Assembly: GCA_964057225.1 (NCBI GenBank)
Contig: OZ059899.1
Location: 4,030,001 to 4,094,000, forward strand
Length of the DNA: 64,000 nt
Source of the DNA: Auanema rhodensis
Taxonomy: Eukaryota; Nematoda; Chromadorea; Rhabditida; Rhabditidae
Reading direction: 5' to 3'
In this document: piece after piece, positions 59,101 to 64,000 of the stretch
Position numbering within the stretch: the stretch's first letter is position 1
How the letters are laid out: the number at the start of each line of letters is the position of its first letter
The notes under the pieces: model-generated
What the model saw: only the letters and a program-made list of their open reading frames with translations
Database searches by the model: none
Told to the model about the DNA's origin: nothing
Translations under genes and position numbers: made by a program

Positions 59101-62100
59101 TCAACATACACTAATGCATCATTTTTCAAACGATCATAACTAATTTTTGTATTAAGCGTTTCTCAATGTAGTATAGTGCATTCGATGCGGATTTTTAAGC
59201 TGCGTCGATCTGTGTTATCAGATTTGCGCTAGCTTAAAAATGCACCAAGATATCAACTGATATAAGTTCACACTTATATCCTCGATTTTCACCCTGAAGA
59301 ATTAATTTTTTCGTTGAATAACATTGTCCATCGTCTTTGCCTTGAAAAAAGGAATCTAAAAACATCTACTTTTTGCTAAATTATTTTGAAATTTTTCGAA
59401 AAAATTTTTGTCAAAATGTTTTTGGAAGCAATGTTGAGTGTACATGGAAACTCAACATACACTAATGCATCATTTTTCAAACGATCATAACTAATTTTTG
59501 TATTAAGCATTTCTCAATGTAGTATAGTGCATTCGATGCGGATTTTTAAGCTGCGTCGATCTGTGTTATCAGATTTGCGCTAGCTTAAAAATGCACCAAG
59601 ATATCAACTGATATAAGTTCACACTTATATCCTCGATTTTCACCCTGAAGAATTAATTTTTTCGTTGAATAACATTGTCCATCGTCTTTGCCTTGAAAAA
59701 AGGAATCTAAAAACATCTACTTTTTGCTAAATTATTTTGAAATTTTTCGAAAAAATTTTTGTCAAAATGTTTTTGGAAGCAATGTTGAGTGTACATGGAA
59801 ACTCAACATACACTAATGCATCATTTTTCAAACGATCATAACTAATTTTTGTATTAAGCGTTTCTCAATGTAGTATAGTGCATTCGATGCGGATTTTTCA
59901 GCTGCGTCGATCTGTGTTATCAGATTTGCGCTAGCTTAAAAATGCACCAAGATATCAACTGATATAAGTTCACACTTATATCCTCGATTTTCACCCTGAA
60001 GAATTAATTTTTTCGTTGAATAACATTGTCCATCGTCTTTGCCTTGAAAAAAGGAATCTAAAAACATCTACTTTTTGCTAAATTATTTTGAAATTTTTCG
60101 AAAAAATTTTTGTCAAAATGTTTTTGGAAGCAATGTTGAGTGTACATGGAAACTCAACATACACTAATGCATCATTTTTCAAACGATCATAACTAATTTT
60201 TGTATTAAGCGTTTCTCAATGTAGTATAGTGCATTCGATGCGGATTTTTAAGCTGCGTCGATCTGTGTTATCAGATTTGCGCTAGCTTAAAAATGCACCG
60301 AGATATCAACTGATATAAGTTCACACTTATATCCTCGATTTTCACCCTGAAGAATTAATTTTTTCGTTGAATAACATTGTCCATCGTCTTTGCCTTGAAA
60401 AAAGGAATCTAAAAACATCTACTTTTTGCTAAATTATTTTGAAATTTTTCGAAAAAATTTTTGTCAAAATGTTTTTGGAAGCAATGTTGAGTGTACATGG
60501 AAACTCAACATACACTAATGCATCATTTTTCAAACGATCATAACTAATTTTTGTATTAAGCGTTTCTCAATGTAGTATAGTGCATTCGATGCGGATTTTT
60601 AAGCTGCGTCGATCTGTGTTATCAGATTTGCGCTAGCTTAAAAATGCACCAAGATATCAACTGATATAAGTTCACACTTATATCCTCGATTTTCACCCTG
60701 AAGAATTAATTTTTTCGTTGAATAACATTGTCCATCGTCTTTGCCTTGAAAAAAGGAATCTAAAAACATCTACTTTTTGCTAAATTATTTTGAAATTTTT
60801 CGAAAAAATTTTTGTCAAAATGTTTTTGGAAGCAATGTTGAGTGTACATGGAAACTCAACATACACTAATGCATCATTTTTCAAACGATCATAACTAATT
60901 TTTGTATTAAGCGTTTCTCAATGTAGTATAGTGCATTCGATGCGAATTTTTAAGCTGCGTCGTTCTGTGTTATCAGATTTGCGCTAGCTTAAAAATGCAC
61001 CGAGATATCAACTGATATAAGTTCACACTTATATCCTCGATTTTCACCCTGAAGAATTAATTTTTTCGTTGAATAACATTGTCCATCGTCTTTGCCTTGA
61101 AAAATGGAATCTAAAAACATCTACTTTTTGCTAAATTATTTCGAAATTTTTCGAAAAAATTTTTGTCAAAATGTTTTTGGAAGCAATGTTGAGTGTACAT
61201 GGAAACTCAACATACACTAATGCATCATTTTTCAAACGATCATAACTAATTTTTGTATTAAGCGTTTCTCAATGTAGTATAGTGCATTCGATGCGAATTT
61301 TTAAGCTGCGTCGTTCTGTGTTATCAGATTTGCGCTAGCTTAAAAATGCACCGAGATATCAACTGATATAAGTTTACACTTATATCCTCGATTTTCACCC
61401 TGAAGAATTAATTTTTTCGTTGAATAACTTTGTCCATCGTCTTTGCCTTGAAAAAAGGAATCTAAAAACATCTACTTTTCGCTAAATTATTTTGAAATTT
61501 TTCGAAAAAATTTTTGTCAAAATGTTTTTGGAAGCAATGTTGAGTGTACATGGAAACTCAACATACACTAATGCATCATTTTTCAAACGATCATAACTAA
61601 TTTTTGTATTAAGCGTTTCTCAATGTAGTATAGTGCATTCGATGCGAATTTTTAAGCTGCGTCGTTCTGTGTTATCAGATTTGCGCTAGCTTAAAAATGC
61701 ACCGAGATATCAACTGATATAAGTTCACACTTATATCCTCGATTTTCACCCTGAAGAATTAATTTTTTCGTTGAATAACATTGTCCATCGTCTTTGCCTT
61801 GAAAAAAGGAATCTAAAAACATCTACTTTTTGCTAAATTATTTTGAAATTTTTCGAAAAAATTTTTGTCAAAATGTTTTTGGAAGCAATGTTGAGTGTAC
61901 ATGGAAACTCAACATACACTAATGCATCATTTTTCAAACGATCATAACTAATTTTTGTATTAAGCGTTTCTCAATGTAGTATAGTGCATTCGATGCGGAT
62001 TTTTAAGCTGCGTCGATCTGTGTTATCAGATTTGCGCTAGCTTAAAAATGCACCGAGATATCAACTGATATAAGTTCACACTTATATCCTCGATTTTCAC

Positions 62101-64000
62101 CCTGAAGAATTAATTTTTTCGTTGAATAACATTGTCCATCGTCTTTGCCTTGAAAAAAGGAATCTAAAAACATCTACTTTTTGCTAAATTATTTTGAAAT
62201 TTTTCGAAAAAATTTTTGTCAAAATGTTTTTGGAAGCAATGTTGAGTGTACATGGAAACTCAACATACACTAATGCATCATTTTTCAAACGATCATAACT
62301 AATTTTTGTATTAAGCGTTTCTCAATGTAGTATAGTGCATTCGATGCGGATTTTTAAGCTGCGTCGATCTGTGTTATCAGATTTGCGCTAGCTTAAAAAT
62401 GCACCGAGATATCAACTGATATAAGTTCACACTTATATCCTCGATTTTCACCCTGAAGAATTAATTTTTTCGTTGAATAACATTGTCCATCGTCTTTGCC
62501 TTGAAAAAAGGAATCTAAAAACATCTACTTTTTGCTAAATTATTTTGAAATTTTTCGAAAAAATTTTTGTCAAAATGTTTTTGGAAGCAATGTTGAGTGT
62601 ACATGGAAACTCAACATACACTAATGCATCATTTTTCAAACGATCATAACTAATTTTTGTATTAAGCGTTTCTCAATGTAGTATAGTGCATTCGATGCGG
62701 ATTTTTAAGCTGCGTCGATCTGTGTTATCAGATTTGCGCTAGCTTAAAAATGCACCGAGATATCAACTGATATAAGTTCACACTTATATCCTCGATTTTC
62801 ACCCTGAAGAATTAATTTTTTCGTTGAATAACATTGTCCATCGTCTTTGCCTTGAAAAAAGGAATCTAAAAACATCTACTTTTTGCTAAATTATTTTGAA
62901 ATTTTTCGAAAAAATTTTTGTCAAAATGTTTTTGGAAGCAATGTTGAGTGTACATGGAAACTCAACATACACTAATGCATCATTTTTCAAACGATCATAA
63001 CTAATTTTTGTATTAAGCGTTTCTCAATGTAGTATAGTGCATTCGATGCGGATTTTTAAGCTGCGTCGATCTGTGTTATCAGATTTGCGCTAGCTTAAAA
63101 ATGCACCAAGATATCAACTGATATAAGTTCACACTTATATCCTCGATTTTCACCCTGAAGAATTAATTTTTTCGTTGAATAACATTGTCCATCGTCTTTG
63201 CCTTGAAAAAAGGAATCTAAAAACATCTACTTTTTGCTAAATTATTTTGAAATTTTTCGAAAAAATTTTTGTCAAAATGTTTTTGGAAGCAATGTTGAGT
63301 GTACATGGAAACTCAACATACACTAATGCATCATTTTTCAAACGATCATAACTAATTTTTGTATTAAGCGTTTCTCAATGTAGTATAGTGCATTCGATGC
63401 GAATTTTTAAGCTGCGTCGTTCTGTGTTATCAGATTTGCGCTAGCTTAAAAATGCACCGAGATATCAACTGATATAAGTTCACACTTATATCCTCGATTT
63501 TCACCCTGAAGAATTAATTTTTTCGTTGAATAACATTGTCCATCGTCTTTGCCTTGAAAAATGGAATCTAAAAACATCTACTTTTTGCTAAATTATTTCG
63601 AAATTTTTCGAAAAAATTTTTGTCAAAATGTTTTTGGAAGCAATGTTGAGTGTACATGGAAACTCAACATACACTAATGCATCATTTTTCAAACGATCAT
63701 AACTAATTTTTGTATTAAGCGTTTCTCAATGTAGTATAGTGCATTCGATGCGAATTTTTAAGCTGCGTCGTTCTGTGTTATCAGATTTGCGCTAGCTTAA
63801 AAATGCACCGAGATATCAACTGATATAAGTTTACACTTATATCCTCGATTTTCACCCTGAAGAATTAATTTTTTCGTTGAATAACTTTGTCCATCGTCTT
63901 TGCCTTGAAAAAAGGAATCTAAAAACATCTACTTTTCGCTAAATTATTTTGAAATTTTTCGAAAAAATTTTTGTCAAAATGTTTTTGGAAGCAATGTTGA
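50178..64000. repeat. 351-bp satellite, uniform right domain
   Basis: Thirty-nine complete monomers plus a partial one from 63867. All begin TAATTTTTT, and from 50529 all but a few carry TTTTGAAATTTTTCGAAAAAATTTTTG. Variation is mainly CACCAAG versus CACCGAG and AAGCA versus AAGCG. A marker group (GTTTACAC, GAATAACTTTG, CTTTTCGCTAAA) occurs in the monomers starting near 52983, 53334, 57897, 58248, 61407 and 63864. CTTGTAAAAAGG recurs at 53375 and 58289, giving a 14-monomer (4,914-bp) offset. The array continues beyond the window. Confidence 0.96.

Overview
The window is almost entirely one AT-rich tandem satellite with a 351-bp monomer, interrupted once by a complete LTR-bounded retrotransposon copy. 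No host gene, tRNA, rRNA or CRISPR array was seen. This points to eukaryotic constitutive heterochromatin (centromeric, pericentromeric or other satellite block) of an invertebrate. The retrotransposon resembles Ty3/gypsy (Metaviridae-type) elements. The run before its reverse-transcriptase start (VTKPIRLKVRPVPIRVR, then PSNSAMALPIV) is close in style to nematode members of that group. A nematode is therefore my leaning, held with low confidence.

Layout. Bases 1-5930 hold 16 complete monomers plus the first 314 nt of a 17th. Bases 5931-11173 hold the 5,243-bp retrotransposon on the minus strand: 3' LTR 5931-6410, polypurine tract, one 1,252-codon ORF (6522-10280), a 413-nt leader with primer-binding site, and 5' LTR 10694-11173. 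It is flanked by a 4-bp target duplication (TAAG). Bases 11178-64000 hold the last 37 nt of the interrupted monomer, 150 further complete monomers and a partial one. Monomer length is almost invariant: I found only two length variants, both one extra T in the same T-run (near 39301 and 44217). Monomers fall into variant types that form local higher-order blocks: a 13-mer (4,563 bp) tandem duplication at 21394-30519, a 6-mer near 31.9-36.1 kb, a 3-mer around 39.6-44.6 kb, and a 14-mer offset in a more uniform domain to the right of about 50.2 kb.

The retrotransposon. The two 480-bp LTRs look identical and the ORF is open, so the insertion is young. The ORF is a shortened gag-pol. Gag with a CCHC knuckle and a DTGS aspartic protease run into the first stretch of reverse transcriptase. 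They are then joined in frame to the C-terminal (GPY/F-like) end of integrase, so the RT catalytic core, RNase H and integrase catalytic core are missing. A further domain of about 390 residues that I cannot name follows. The element cannot make its own cDNA or integrate alone, yet LTRs, primer site (fits tRNA-Pro) and polypurine tract are intact. It looks like a protein-coding non-autonomous element mobilised in trans by a full-length relative.

Most unusual signals: (1) the in-frame gag-PR/integrase-tail fusion; (2) a family of small hairpins in the leader and LTR sharing the heptamer CTATACG (plus strand) with different but complementary flanks; (3) insertion of the element at the loop edge of a strong dyad in the satellite monomer; (4) near-perfect monomer-length conservation with nested higher-order duplications.
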